Part shown: piece by piece, positions 55,893-64,000 of the stretch
Numbering within the stretch: position 1 is the stretch's first letter
How the letters are laid out: every line of letters begins with the position of its first letter
From: Bordetella genomosp. 7
GTDB lineage: Bacteria > Pseudomonadota > Gammaproteobacteria > Burkholderiales > Burkholderiaceae_B
Assembly (NCBI RefSeq): GCF_002261265.1
Contig: NZ_NEVK01000003.1
Span: forward strand, 558,001 to 622,000
Direction: 5' to 3'
Length of the DNA: 64,000 nt
Position numbers and translations under genes: made by a program
The notes under the pieces: model-generated
What the model was told of the DNA's origin: nothing
Database searches by the model: none
The model's input: only the letters and a program-made list of their open reading frames with translations

Positions 55893-56395
55893 CGCCCGGC
55901 GGTCGCCACGATGCGGCCGCCTTGCACCTGGAATCGCGGCACATTGCCCTGGCCCGCGATTTCCAGCGTGTCGCCCTCGACGTAGCCCACCACTTGGGGG
56001 CAGTCCAGCCATTCGGGGTTGATGAACGGAAAGTATTTCAGCGTGCCGGTGCCCTGGCTCGCGAATTCGAAGGTGGTGTTGGCCACCACTTCCGGATCCC
56101 ACTGGCTGGCATCGAACACCATCGAGCAATGCGCGCCGATGCGATAGGTGATGCTTGCTCCCATGCTGGCAAAGCCCAGCGCTCCTACGTGCAGGCTTGC
56201 GCCATTGCGCAATTCGATGGTGCGCGAGCCCAGCCGCTGCAGCGTGATCAGTTTCGCGGCCACCGGTATGCCGTCCAGCACCAGGTGCGCATACTGGCCA
56301 AGCGTTATCTCCCCATACGTTGCACTGGGGCCGATGTTCTCGGCGTTGACGGTGTGCGATGCATTGGCGGCGAGCGCCAGAGTCGTGCTACGCAT
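55889..56395 (-). CDS. Hypothetical protein (168 aa)
   Basis: I do not recognise this protein. It has no signal peptide or membrane helix. Composition is rich in Gly, Ala, Thr and Val with alternating hydrophobic residues ([28 protein letters not shown] and [22 protein letters not shown]), suggesting an all-beta, possibly beta-helix fold. Its last 4 nt overlap the convergent trpS stop. Upstream sequence (56401-56480) is strikingly AT-rich for this genome and would hold the promoter. Confidence 0.7.
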   Translation of the reverse strand: MRSTTLALAANASHTVNAENIGPSATYGEITLGQYAHLVLDGIPVAAKLITLQRLGSRTIELRNGASLHVGALGFASMGASITYRIGAHCSMVFDASQWDPEVVANTTFEFASQGTGTLKYFPFINPEWLDCPQVVGYVEGDTLEIAGQGNVPRFQVQGGRIVATAGR

Positions 56396-56572
56396 GGCGA
56401 GATCCGGTGTTATTGTTTTGATACAACTGGATATTTTCGCTTAATTATTTGGTTTTGGCTCTCATTTTTCGTGTATGTCCGCCTAGGGGTAACCCTGGGC
56501 GGTCAGTTCGACCGCCATCGAAGCATCGCCCGCTAATATCGGCCTACAGTGTCCGCCGACAGGAGCCTAGCC

Positions 56573-57286
56573 ATGAGTTACCAACCCGGGTTCGCCGCCG
56601 TTGCCCATCTGCTGGCGGATCACGCGCGCGCAGCCATGCTGGCGGCGCTGCTCGACGGCCGGGCGCTGGCGGCCGGTGAACTGGCGCGCAGCGCCGGCGT
56701 CACCGCCCAGACGGCGAGCGCACACCTGGCCAAGATGCTCGAAGGCGGCTTGCTGGATGTGGAAACACAAGGGCGCCACCGGTATTACCGGCTGGCGGGC
56801 CCGCACGTCGCTCACATGCTGGAAAGTCTGTCCACCCTGCAGCCGCTTCCGCCCCAGGGGCGCCGGCCGGCGCTCAGCCCGAAGGCGCGCGAATTCCATT
56901 TCTGTCGCCGCTGCTACGACCATCTGGCCGGACAGCTTGCCGTGGCGATCACCCAGGCCCTGCAGGACCGCGGTTACCTGGTGGCGGCGCCGGACAGGCA
57001 GTTCGACCTGACCCCGGCAGGCGCGCAATGGTTCGCGGATATCGGTGTGGATGTCGACGCAGTCGTGCCCACGCGACGTGGGCTGGCGCGCCAATGCCTG
57101 GACTGCACCGAGCGGCGCCACCATCTGGGTGGGCCGCTGGGCGTGGCGTTGCTGGCCGCTCTGTGCGAGCAGCAAGTGTTGCGGCGCGCGCCCGACAGCC
57201 GGGCCGTCCGCGTCACGCCGCACGGCTGGTCATGGCTTGACCAGCGCCTGGGCATGCGGCTGCCGGCGTTGCCGCAGGCGGCCTGA
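56573..57286 (+). CDS. ArsR-like winged-helix regulator
   Basis: 237 residues. N-terminal ArsR-type helix-turn-helix (about 5-85: VAHLLADHARAAMLAALLDGRALAAGELARSAGVTAQTASAHLAKMLEGGLL, then ETQGRHRYYRLAGPHVAHMLESL). The C-terminal ~140 residues contain two related Cys motifs, FHFCRRCYDHLAG (about 115) and ARQCLDCTERRHHLGG (about 185), each followed by similar hydrophobic sequence, suggesting an internal duplication and possible metal or thiol sensing. AGGAG precedes ATG 56573. No clear target gene is adjacent. Confidence 0.85.
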   Translation: MSYQPGFAAVAHLLADHARAAMLAALLDGRALAAGELARSAGVTAQTASAHLAKMLEGGLLDVETQGRHRYYRLAGPHVAHMLESLSTLQPLPPQGRRPALSPKAREFHFCRRCYDHLAGQLAVAITQALQDRGYLVAAPDRQFDLTPAGAQWFADIGVDVDAVVPTRRGLARQCLDCTERRHHLGGPLGVALLAALCEQQVLRRAPDSRAVRVTPHGWSWLDQRLGMRLPALPQAA

Positions 57287-57406
57287 GCCGCGCCTGGGCG
57301 CGGATGGCAACTTCTTCCGGGCGGACGCAAGTTTTACCGCCATGCCCCGCGGCGCGGGGCACGCGCGCGCAGGGCAGGGTGGCACTTGCCGGCGGATGCG
57401 CCGCCC

Positions 57407-57877
57407 TCAGGATGGGCTGCCGCCTTGCAATTCAGGGATGTTGCCGGGGCTCTCGTGCGCCTGCAGGCGGTCGTCGACGCGGTTCACGCCCGCCATGGCG
57501 CGCACGGCCGACAACAGCGTCTGGTGTTCCGCGGCAAGGATCTGCCCGCTCAGCGTCACGTCGCCCGCGTGCGCCGTTACAGTAATGGCGCCGGGATGGC
57601 TGACCAGCCGTCCCAGTTGGGCGCGCACACGCTCTTCGAGCTGACGGTCGCTGTCGGGGTCCGACAGCCCCATCCCGCGGCGCGCCGCGGCGGTGTAGCC
57701 GCGCACATGGTCCGTCGCGCGCTTGCCGTCGGCGAGCATGCAGTCCATGGCGTCGTTGCGCAGCGAAGTCAGTTGGTCGCACAGCAGGGCGCGCCGCCGG
57801 CGCCCTGACTGCGGGTCGAAGTAGTACATGGCCGTGGCGCCCAGCGCCAGCGTGGCAATGCGATTCAGGATAGTCAC
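57407..57877 (-). CDS. BON-domain protein
   Basis: 156 residues. An N-terminal hydrophobic stretch (ILNRIATLALGATAMYYFDPQSGRRRR) with the YFDP..GRRRRA pattern seen in small inner-membrane BON proteins, then a single BON domain at about 78-142 (DRQLEERVRAQLGRLVSHPGAITVTAHAGDVTLSGQILAAEHQTLLSAVRAMAGVNRVDDRL). BON domains bind phospholipid or ligand; such proteins are often osmotic or stress linked. Stand-alone gene upstream of nothing on its strand. Confidence 0.85.
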   Translation of the reverse strand: MTILNRIATLALGATAMYYFDPQSGRRRRALLCDQLTSLRNDAMDCMLADGKRATDHVRGYTAAARRGMGLSDPDSDRQLEERVRAQLGRLVSHPGAITVTAHAGDVTLSGQILAAEHQTLLSAVRAMAGVNRVDDRLQAHESPGNIPELQGGSPS

Positions 57878-57951
57878 TTGCGTCCTCCGGTCAGGCTGAG
57901 AAAGGCCGGCGGCCAGTGGCCGGCCGGTTTCCCATGCTGCGCAAGTGATGT

Positions 57952-57974
57952 GCCCGGGCCCTGGAGGCCCGGGC
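57952..57974 (-). terminator. Hairpin downstream of tex
   Basis: Stem GCCCGGGCC / GGCCCGGGC with a 5-nt loop, 7 bp past the tex stop. It is very stable but lacks a T-run on the minus strand, so it may act as a Rho-type or stabilising 3' end. Confidence 0.45.
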
Positions 57975-57980
57975 GGGGAA

Positions 57981-60353
57981 TCAACGCTTCAGGCGCGCAA
58001 ATGCCTCGGCCATGGCGTTGTTGCGCGGCTCGGCGCGAGCCGCTTCGGCCGGGCCCCGCCGGCCCGCCGCGCGGGGCGCGCCACCCCGCGGCGCATCCGC
58101 GCCGCTGCGGCGCGCGGGCTGCGCGGCGTCATTCAGGCGCATGGTCAGGGCCACGCGTTTGCGGGCCGCATCGACTTCCAGCACTTTGACGGTGACGGTC
58201 TGGCCGACGCGCACCACGTCGCGCGGGTCTTTCACGAACTTTTCCGCCAACGCGGAAATGTGAACCAGCCCGTCCTGGTGCACGCCAATGTCGACAAAGG
58301 CGCCGAAGTTGGCCACGTTGGTGACTACGCCTTCGAGCACCATGCCGGGATGCAGATCGTTCAGGGTCTCGACGCCGTCCTTGAACTGCGCGGTCTTGAA
58401 CTCGGGCCGGGGGTCGCGGCCCGGTTTTTCGAGTTCGGCAAAGATGTCGCGCACCGTGGGCAGGCCGAAACGATCGTCGGTGAAGTCGGCCGGCGATATG
58501 CCTTTGAGCGCGTCGCGCTGGCCGATGATGTGTTGCACGTCGGCCTTGATCTTCGCCACGATGCGCTCTACCACGGGGTACGCTTCGGGGTGGACGGCCG
58601 AGGCATCCAGCGGGTTCTTGCCATGGGGAATGCGCAGGAACCCGGCGGCCTGTTCAAACGCCTTTTCGCCAAAGCGCGGCACCTTGCGCAGGTCGTCGCG
58701 CGTGGGAAAGGCGCCGTTATCGTCGCGCCAGGCCACGATGTTCTTGGCCAGCAGCGAATTCAGGCCCGACACGCGCGCCAGCAGCGCCGCCGACGCCGTG
58801 TTGACGTCCACGCCCACCGCGTTGACGCAATCTTCCACCACCGCGTCCAGCGAGCGCGCCAGCTCGCGCTGGTTTACGTCATGCTGGTATTGGCCCACAC
58901 CGATGGCCTTGGGGTCGATCTTGACCAGTTCCGCCAGCGGATCCTGCAGGCGGCGCGCAATGGATACGGCGCCGCGCAGCGTGACGTCAAGATCGGGGAA
59001 TTCGAGCGCCGCGGTTTCCGATGCCGAATACACCGAAGCGCCCGCTTCGGACACCACCACCCGGGTGAGCGTCAGGTCGGGATAGCGGGCCATCAGGTCG
59101 GCGACCAGCTTTTCGGTTTCGCGCGATGCAGTGCCGTTGCCGATGGCCACCAGTTCAACCTGGTGGCGTGCAGCCAGCGCAGCCAGCGTGGCAATGGTGC
59201 CTTCGCGGTCGCGGCGCGGCTCGAACGGGTATACCGTGGCCGTGTCGACGACCTTGCCGGTGCGGTCGATCACGGCGACCTTGCAGCCCGTGCGTATGCC
59301 GGGGTCGATGCCCAGCACCACTTTGGGGCCGGCGGGCGCGGCCAGCAACAGGTCTTTCAGGTTGGCCGCGAATACGCGTATGGCCTCGGCTTCTGCGCTT
59401 TCGCGCAGGCGGCCGATCAGTTCGCTTTCAAAGACGGTGAGCAGTTTCACGCGCCAGGTCCAGCGGCATACTTCGCCCAGCCAGCGCTCGCGCGGCGTGG
59501 CGTCCAGCGCAAACAAGCCGTGGCCCAGCTTCAGGAAGCCGGCAATGCGCGCCACGCAAGGGTGCGGTGTCTGCGTTTCGAGCTCTGCTTCGAGGCCCAG
59601 GCGCAGTTCCAGCACGCCCTGCTGGCGGCCGCGCAGCAACGCAAGAATGCGGTGCGAGGGCAGCGTGCGCAGTGGCTCGCTGAAATCGAACCAGTCGCGG
59701 AAGTTGGCCCCTTCGGTTTCCTTGCCTTCGGCCACCTTGGAATAGAGCAGGCCGGTCGTCCACAAGTACTCGCGCATGTCGGCCAGCAGATCGGCGTTTT
59801 CGGCGTAGCGTTCGGCCAGGATATCGCGCGCGCCATCGAGCGCCGCCTTGGCGTCGTTGATGGACGCTTCGGGGTTGAGGTATTGCGCCGCCAATGTGGC
59901 CGGGTCGCATGCCGGATCGTCGAGAATGGCGTCGGCCAGCGGTTCCAGCCCTGCCTCGCGAGCAATCTGCGCGCGTGTGCGGCGCTTGGGCTTGTAGGGC
60001 GCGTACAGGTCTTCGAGACGTTGTTTGGTGTCGGCCGCCTCGATTTCCTGCTGCAGTTCGGTCGTCAGCTTGCCTTGCTGCGAGATCGACTCAAGAATGG
60101 TCGCCCGCCGTTCTTCGAGTTCGCGCAGGTAGCCCAGGCGCACTTCCAGATTGCGCAGCACGGTGTCGTCCAGGCCACCCGTGGCTTCTTTGCGATAGCG
60201 CGCAATAAAGGGCACCGTGGCGCCGTCGTCGAGCAGTTCGACAGCGGCGGCGATCTGCGACTGGCGGCAGCCGAGCTCGGTGGCCAGCTGGCCGAGGATG
60301 CGGGCATGGTCAACGCTGGAAGCGGCGCTCGTGGTGGCGGAAGTGTCAGACAT
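57981..60353 (-). CDS. tex: Tex RNA-binding transcription accessory protein
   Basis: 790 residues. Tex-family order is complete: N-terminal helical region ([49 protein letters not shown]), YqgF-like domain ([19 protein letters not shown]), helix-hairpin-helix repeats ([53 protein letters not shown]) and an S1 domain near 655-720 ([31 protein letters not shown]). The basic Gly/Ala tail after S1 is typical. Named for toxin expression control in Bordetella pertussis; cytoplasmic. ATG 60353 fits the family start. Confidence 0.97.
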   Translation of the reverse strand: MSDTSATTSAASSVDHARILGQLATELGCRQSQIAAAVELLDDGATVPFIARYRKEATGGLDDTVLRNLEVRLGYLRELEERRATILESISQQGKLTTELQQEIEAADTKQRLEDLYAPYKPKRRTRAQIAREAGLEPLADAILDDPACDPATLAAQYLNPEASINDAKAALDGARDILAERYAENADLLADMREYLWTTGLLYSKVAEGKETEGANFRDWFDFSEPLRTLPSHRILALLRGRQQGVLELRLGLEAELETQTPHPCVARIAGFLKLGHGLFALDATPRERWLGEVCRWTWRVKLLTVFESELIGRLRESAEAEAIRVFAANLKDLLLAAPAGPKVVLGIDPGIRTGCKVAVIDRTGKVVDTATVYPFEPRRDREGTIATLAALAARHQVELVAIGNGTASRETEKLVADLMARYPDLTLTRVVVSEAGASVYSASETAALEFPDLDVTLRGAVSIARRLQDPLAELVKIDPKAIGVGQYQHDVNQRELARSLDAVVEDCVNAVGVDVNTASAALLARVSGLNSLLAKNIVAWRDDNGAFPTRDDLRKVPRFGEKAFEQAAGFLRIPHGKNPLDASAVHPEAYPVVERIVAKIKADVQHIIGQRDALKGISPADFTDDRFGLPTVRDIFAELEKPGRDPRPEFKTAQFKDGVETLNDLHPGMVLEGVVTNVANFGAFVDIGVHQDGLVHISALAEKFVKDPRDVVRVGQTVTVKVLEVDAARKRVALTMRLNDAAQPARRSGADAPRGGAPRAAGRRGPAEAARAEPRNNAMAEAFARLKR

Positions 60354-60491
60354 GTATAGGGCTGCAAAGGGAAAACGACGGGCGGATTTTGCCACAAGGC
60401 GGCGCCGGCCCGTCCGCGGCGCGGCTATTTCGGGCACGGCGCAACCGGGCCCCAGGGTATCATTTGGGCCACTTCATCGCGCGCCGCACCC

Positions 60492-62576
60492 ATGCTGGAC
60501 CAGGATATTTCAGAATTTTTCGACGCCGACGGCCCCCTGGCCTCGGCGCTGCCCGGCTACGTGCCGCGGCGCGCGCAAGTCGAGCTGGCGCAAGCCATTC
60601 ATCGCGCGATCGCCGACCGCTCGACACTGGTGGCCGAGGCGGGCACCGGCATCGGCAAGACCTGGGCGTACCTGGTGCCGGCCATCGTGGCCGGCGGCAA
60701 GGTCATTGTCTCGACCGGCACGCGCACGCTGCAAGATCAGCTGTTCACGCGGGATCTGCCGCGCGTGCGGGCTGCCCTGGCGGCGCCCGTGACGGCGGCC
60801 TTGCTCAAGGGGCGCGCCAATTATGTATGCCATTACCATCTTGAACGGCTGCAGGGCGACGAGCGCGCGTTGAAATCGCGTACCGAGATTTCCCAGCTTC
60901 GACAGATCCAGGTGTTTGCCGGCATCTCGAAAACCGGCGACCGCGCCCACCTGGGCAAGGTGCCCGAAGACGCGGACATCTGGCAGCGCGTGACTTCCAC
61001 CCGCGAAAACTGCCTGGGCCAGGAATGTCCGCGCATCCGCGATTGTTTCGTGGTCAAGGCGCGCCGGCAGGCCCAAGAGGCCGACGTCGTCGTCGTCAAC
61101 CATGCGCTGTTCATGGCCGACCTGGTATTGCGCGAAGAGGGCGTCACAGACCTGTTGCCCGAAGCAGACACGGTCATCTTCGACGAAGCCCATCAATTGC
61201 CGGATACCGCCACGCGATTCCTGGGCAGCAGCGTGTCGACCCACCAGTTGCTGGATTTCGGCAAGGCCCTGGAAGCGGCGGGCCTTGCCCATGCGCGCGA
61301 GGCCGCCAAATGGACCGACGTCAGCCGCCAGCTAGAAACGGCCGCGCGCGAACTGCGCCTGGTGTGTTCGCCGCTGGACAAGCTACCGGGCCGTAGGGCC
61401 ACCTTCGAGGCCATGCCCGACGCCGAGCAGTTCGACGTCGCGCTGGCCGCCCTGCGCGCATCCGTCGAAGCTGCCACGCGGGCGCTGGCGGCGGTTGCCG
61501 AAAAGCACCCGGACCTTGCCGCCGCGGCGCGCGGTGGCGCAGACCTCGCGCTGCGCCTGGCGCGCTGGTCGCTGCCGGCGCGCGACAGCGCGGCCGACGC
61601 CGACGAAGGCTGGGGCCGCGACGACCAGGCGCCGGCGCCCCGGGACGACGACGGTCCGGCGCTGCCGGCGGCGCTGCTTCAGGCGGCCGAATCGCTGCGG
61701 CATTACGCGGGCCCGGCGGTACGCTGGGTCGAGCACGGCCAGCATCATGTGCGGCTGCATTCGGCGCCCTTGTCCGTGGCCCAGGCCTTCTCGCGCTTTC
61801 GCAAGCCCGGCCAGGCCTGGATACTGACCTCGGCCACCTTGTCGGTGCACGGCGATTTCCGGCATTACACCAGCCAGCTGGGCCTGGATGATGCGCGCAC
61901 AGGGCACTGGGAATCGCCGTTCGACTACACCGGGCAAGGCCTGCTGTTCGTGCCGCGCGACATGCCGGAACCCCAGTCGCCGCGGTTCGCCGAGCGCTTT
62001 GTGCAAACCTTGATGCCGTTGCTGCAGGCCAGCCCCGGCGGCACGCTGGTACTGTGCACGACCTTGCGCGCGGTAGACCGCGTGTCGCTGCTGTTGTCCG
62101 AAGCCTTCGAAGAGCAGGGGTACGAATGGCCGCTGCTCAAGCAGGGCGAGGCGACGCGGCGCGATCTGCTCGAACGGTTCTGCGCGCTACAACATCCGGT
62201 ACTGGTGGGCAGCGCGAGCTTCTGGGAAGGCATTGACCTGCCGGGCGATGTGCTGACACTGGTGGCCATCGACAAGCTGCCCTTTGCCCCGCCGGACGAT
62301 CCGGTCATCGAAGCAAGGCTGCGCGCCTGCCGGGTGCGTGGCGGCAACCCGTTCGCCGAATACCAATTGCCGGAAGCGGCAATTTCGCTGAAGCAGGGCG
62401 CGGGCCGCCTGATACGCACGGAGCGCGATTGGGGGGTGTTGATGGTGGGCGACGCCCGCCTGGTAGAAAAACCTTATGGCAAGCGCCTGTGGCGCGGCCT
62501 GCCGCCGTTTTCACGCACCCGCGACCTGAACGAGGTGCTGGCGTTCTACGCGCGCCGCCAGGCAGCAGCGGCCTGA
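60492..62576 (+). CDS. DinG/YoaA-family ATP-dependent DNA helicase
   Basis: 694 residues, XPD-like superfamily 2 helicase. Walker A VAEAGTGIGKTWAYLVPAI (about 47-65), motif Ia STGTRTLQDQL, DEAH box VIFDEAHQLPD, and the C-terminal motifs LCTTLRAVDRVS, GSASFWEGIDLPGD and QGAGRLIRTERDWG. Four iron-sulfur cysteines fit YVCHY (about 115), ENCLGQEC (about 178 and 183) and RDCF (about 189). YoaA works with the Pol III chi subunit in repair; DinG removes R-loops. The short N-terminus favours the YoaA subgroup. Divergent from tex. Confidence 0.92.
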   Translation: MLDQDISEFFDADGPLASALPGYVPRRAQVELAQAIHRAIADRSTLVAEAGTGIGKTWAYLVPAIVAGGKVIVSTGTRTLQDQLFTRDLPRVRAALAAPVTAALLKGRANYVCHYHLERLQGDERALKSRTEISQLRQIQVFAGISKTGDRAHLGKVPEDADIWQRVTSTRENCLGQECPRIRDCFVVKARRQAQEADVVVVNHALFMADLVLREEGVTDLLPEADTVIFDEAHQLPDTATRFLGSSVSTHQLLDFGKALEAAGLAHAREAAKWTDVSRQLETAARELRLVCSPLDKLPGRRATFEAMPDAEQFDVALAALRASVEAATRALAAVAEKHPDLAAAARGGADLALRLARWSLPARDSAADADEGWGRDDQAPAPRDDDGPALPAALLQAAESLRHYAGPAVRWVEHGQHHVRLHSAPLSVAQAFSRFRKPGQAWILTSATLSVHGDFRHYTSQLGLDDARTGHWESPFDYTGQGLLFVPRDMPEPQSPRFAERFVQTLMPLLQASPGGTLVLCTTLRAVDRVSLLLSEAFEEQGYEWPLLKQGEATRRDLLERFCALQHPVLVGSASFWEGIDLPGDVLTLVAIDKLPFAPPDDPVIEARLRACRVRGGNPFAEYQLPEAAISLKQGAGRLIRTERDWGVLMVGDARLVEKPYGKRLWRGLPPFSRTRDLNEVLAFYARRQAAAA

Positions 62577-62601
62577 GCTGGGGCGTTGTCGCATGCCGGC
62601 C

Positions 62602-62632
62602 GGTGTCAGACACCCTGCGGGAGTCAGACACC
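62602..62632. repeat. GTGTC-type palindrome, copy 3
   Basis: Identical over all 31 nt to the core at 22270-22300 (arms GGTGTCAGAC / GTCAGACACC, centre CCC-TGC-GGG), 40 kb away, 26 bp after the helicase stop. Confidence 0.85.
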
Positions 62633-62766
62633 AAAAACCACGCCGCCTGCCGCGCCAGGCAAAAACCACGCCGCATGCCGCGCCAGGTGTCAGACTCCCG
62701 CAGGGTGTCTGACACCGCAACGGAGTGTCCCCGCGCGCCGCATGCCGCGCCAGGTGTCTGGACACC
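62633..62766. repeat. GTGTC palindrome (copy 4), relic and flanking direct repeats
   Basis: 62686-62716 is a near-inverted copy of the palindrome (centre TCCCGCAGGGT); 62753-62766 is a shortened relic. AAAAACCACGCCGC...CGCGCCAGG occurs at 62633 and again at 62661 (28-bp period). CGCCGCATGCCGCGCCAGGT occurs at 62669 and 62736. The block fills the gap between the helicase and bamD. Confidence 0.8.
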
Positions 62767-62789
62767 GCAAAAACCACCCGCGCTGCGGC

Positions 62790-63635
62790 TTACTTCCAGG
62801 AGAACGGGTTCCACCAGCTTTTGTCCGCCAGCAGGCTCTGCTCGGTCATCGTGCTGTTGGGGAAGTTGGCGTTCAGGACGCGTTGCGCGTCGCTTTTCAG
62901 GTCGGTCATGCCCAGTTTGTCGTACGAGGCCACCATGATCACCAGCGCCTGCTCGGCCGCCGGGGCGCCTTCGAAATCGGTGATGACCGTCTGTGCCCGA
63001 TTTGCGGCAGCCACGTAGGCGCCGCGCTCGTAGTAATAGCGCGCCACATAGACTTCGTTCATGGCGATCGCGTTGACGAGCCACGTAACGCGCTTTTCGG
63101 CGTCGGGCGTGTACTTGCTGTTCGGATAGCGCTTGATCAGCTCATTGAAAGCATCGTACGACGCGCGCAAGCCCTTGGGGTCGCGTTCGGCCGGGTCCTG
63201 GCCGGTGAGATTGCTCATGAAGGCGCTGGCGGGCGTGAAGTTGATCAGCCCCTTCAGATACAACATGTAGTCCGTGCCCGGATGGTTGGGATACATCTGC
63301 TGGAACCGGTCGATGGCGGCCAGCGCCTGTTCGTTTTCGCCGTCTTTCCAGTTGACATAGGCCAGGTCGATCAGCGCCTGCTGCGCATACACGCCGAACG
63401 GGTAGCGGCTTTCGATGGCGGTCAGCCGTTCGCGCGCTTCGCCCCAGGCCCCGGCCTCGGTCTCGGCCTTTGCATCGGCGTAGAGCTGCTCGGCGGTCCA
63501 GCCGGCGGTCTTGTCGTATTTCTGGCCCGAGCCGCTGCAGCCGGCGACAACCAGGGCAACAGTCAGCGCGATGGCAGCGCGCAGGGGCCATCCGCGGGCA
63601 GGGCGGTTCGAAAGTGCAGCGGTGCGGAAAGTCAC
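62790..63635 (-). CDS. bamD: Outer membrane assembly lipoprotein BamD
   Basis: 281 residues from the GTG at 63635, preceded by AAGGAAA. Lipoprotein signal with lipobox VVAGC, the lipidated Cys being residue 33. Five tetratricopeptide-like repeats follow (WTAEQLYADAKAETEAGAWGEARERLTAIESRYPFGVYAQQALIDLAYVNWKDGENEQALAAIDRFQQMYPNHP is the recognisable start in pieces). BamD is the essential partner of BamA in outer-membrane protein insertion. Divergent from rluD with a 54-bp gap, the order usual in betaproteobacteria. Confidence 0.95.
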   Translation of the reverse strand: MTFRTAALSNRPARGWPLRAAIALTVALVVAGCSGSGQKYDKTAGWTAEQLYADAKAETEAGAWGEARERLTAIESRYPFGVYAQQALIDLAYVNWKDGENEQALAAIDRFQQMYPNHPGTDYMLYLKGLINFTPASAFMSNLTGQDPAERDPKGLRASYDAFNELIKRYPNSKYTPDAEKRVTWLVNAIAMNEVYVARYYYERGAYVAAANRAQTVITDFEGAPAAEQALVIMVASYDKLGMTDLKSDAQRVLNANFPNSTMTEQSLLADKSWWNPFSWK

Positions 63636-63689
63636 GGGATTGGTTTCCTTGGTGTTAGGATGGCACGCTGAATTATATGATCTGTCTAC

Positions 63690-64000
63690 ATGTCCCATAC
63701 AGACGCCCCGGAGGCCGCCGGCGCCAGCCTGGCGGCGGATGACGAACCGCAGTTCATCACCGTGCCGGCCGGCACGCGCGCCGACCGGCTCGACAAGGTG
63801 CTGGCCGCCTTGCTTGACGGCCATTCGCGCAGCCGGTTGCAAGGCTGGATCGAAGCCGGCTGGGTGCAGGTCAATGGCGCGCCTGCCAAAGTTCGCCAGG
63901 TTGTCGGCCCCGGCGACGTGCTGGCCGTCTGGGAACAGCCCGCACCCGAAAGCCTGGCCTTTGCGCCCGAGCCCGTCGATTTCACCGTCGTCGACGCAAG
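63690..64000 (+). CDS. rluD: Pseudouridine synthase RluD, 3'-truncated by the window
   Basis: Only the first ~103 residues are inside the window. The S4 RNA-binding domain is visible (TVPAGTRADRLDKVLAALLDGHSRSRLQGWIEAGWVQVNGAPAKV... in order), followed by the start of the linker VDFTVVDA. RluD modifies three uridines in 23S rRNA helix 69. RluC cannot be excluded from this fragment, but the bamD-rluD divergent pair is the classical arrangement. Confidence 0.85.
   Translation, partial: MSHTDAPEAAGASLAADDEPQFITVPAGTRADRLDKVLAALLDGHSRSRLQGWIEAGWVQVNGAPAKVRQVVGPGDVLAVWEQPAPESLAFAPEPVDFTVVDA

Overview
The window is a GC-rich (by eye about 65-68%), densely coded bacterial chromosome segment. Gene content and order (sdhCDAB-sdhE-gltA followed by sucAB-lpdA, pyrG-kdsA-eno-ftsB, GntR-controlled methylcitrate genes, zapE, hslO) point to a betaproteobacterium of the order Burkholderiales, most likely Alcaligenaceae (Bordetella/Achromobacter group). 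This is judged from family knowledge; no search was run. About 50 protein genes are supported. I saw no rRNA, tRNA, CRISPR array, insertion sequence, phage gene or replication origin.

Layout. 1-3.3 kb: three peptidase genes (a truncated DmpA-type peptidase, a DppA-type D-aminopeptidase, aminopeptidase P). 3.4-7.7 kb: pyrG-kdsA-eno-ftsB. 7.7-15.8 kb: mostly minus-strand housekeeping genes (TadE-like protein, Hsp33, gamma-carbonic anhydrase, acyl-CoA synthetase, LpxH-like phosphoesterase, RDD protein, a 61-residue orphan, a THUMP methyltransferase with a long basic N-terminus, HemJ). 15.9-24.7 kb: a complete methylcitrate (propionate) locus, prpD / gntR-acnD-prpF / prpB-prpC, with a repeat-rich block between the convergent halves. 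24.9-32.0 kb: mdh, a UTRA-type GntR regulator, then sdhCDAB-sdhE-gltA. 32.1-40.6 kb: DUF2214 protein, malic enzyme maeB, a solitary AceE-type E1 divergent from an Lrp regulator, and an OPT transporter. 40.9-48.0 kb: sucA-sucB-lpdA and zapE. 48.0-54.5 kb: an iron-responsive cell-surface signalling cassette (Fur box, FecI-like sigma, FecR-like sensor, TonB-dependent receptor, DUF3649, PepSY membrane protein, DUF3325). 54.5-64 kb: trpS with an extra C-terminal domain, an unrecognised protein, an ArsR-like regulator, a BON protein, tex, a DinG/YoaA helicase, a second repeat block, bamD, and the start of rluD at the right edge.

How it fits together. Roughly 16-46 kb is a central-carbon hub. Propionyl-CoA is burned by the methylcitrate cycle to pyruvate and succinate; succinate enters Sdh; malate is handled by Mdh and MaeB; citrate synthase and 2-oxoglutarate dehydrogenase complete much of the TCA cycle. 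The solitary E1 beside an Lrp regulator could feed 2-ketobutyrate-derived propionyl-CoA into the same hub (inference). Two GntR regulators each sit beside a clear palindrome that is a credible operator.

Most notable non-coding signals: a family of 31-nt GTGTC-type palindromes at two loci 40 kb apart, one embedded in a degenerate 31-bp tandem array; a perfect 13-bp inverted repeat over the likely ribosome binding site of the siderophore receptor; the two GntR operators; and a double GGGTTAACCC palindrome upstream of the small orphan gene.
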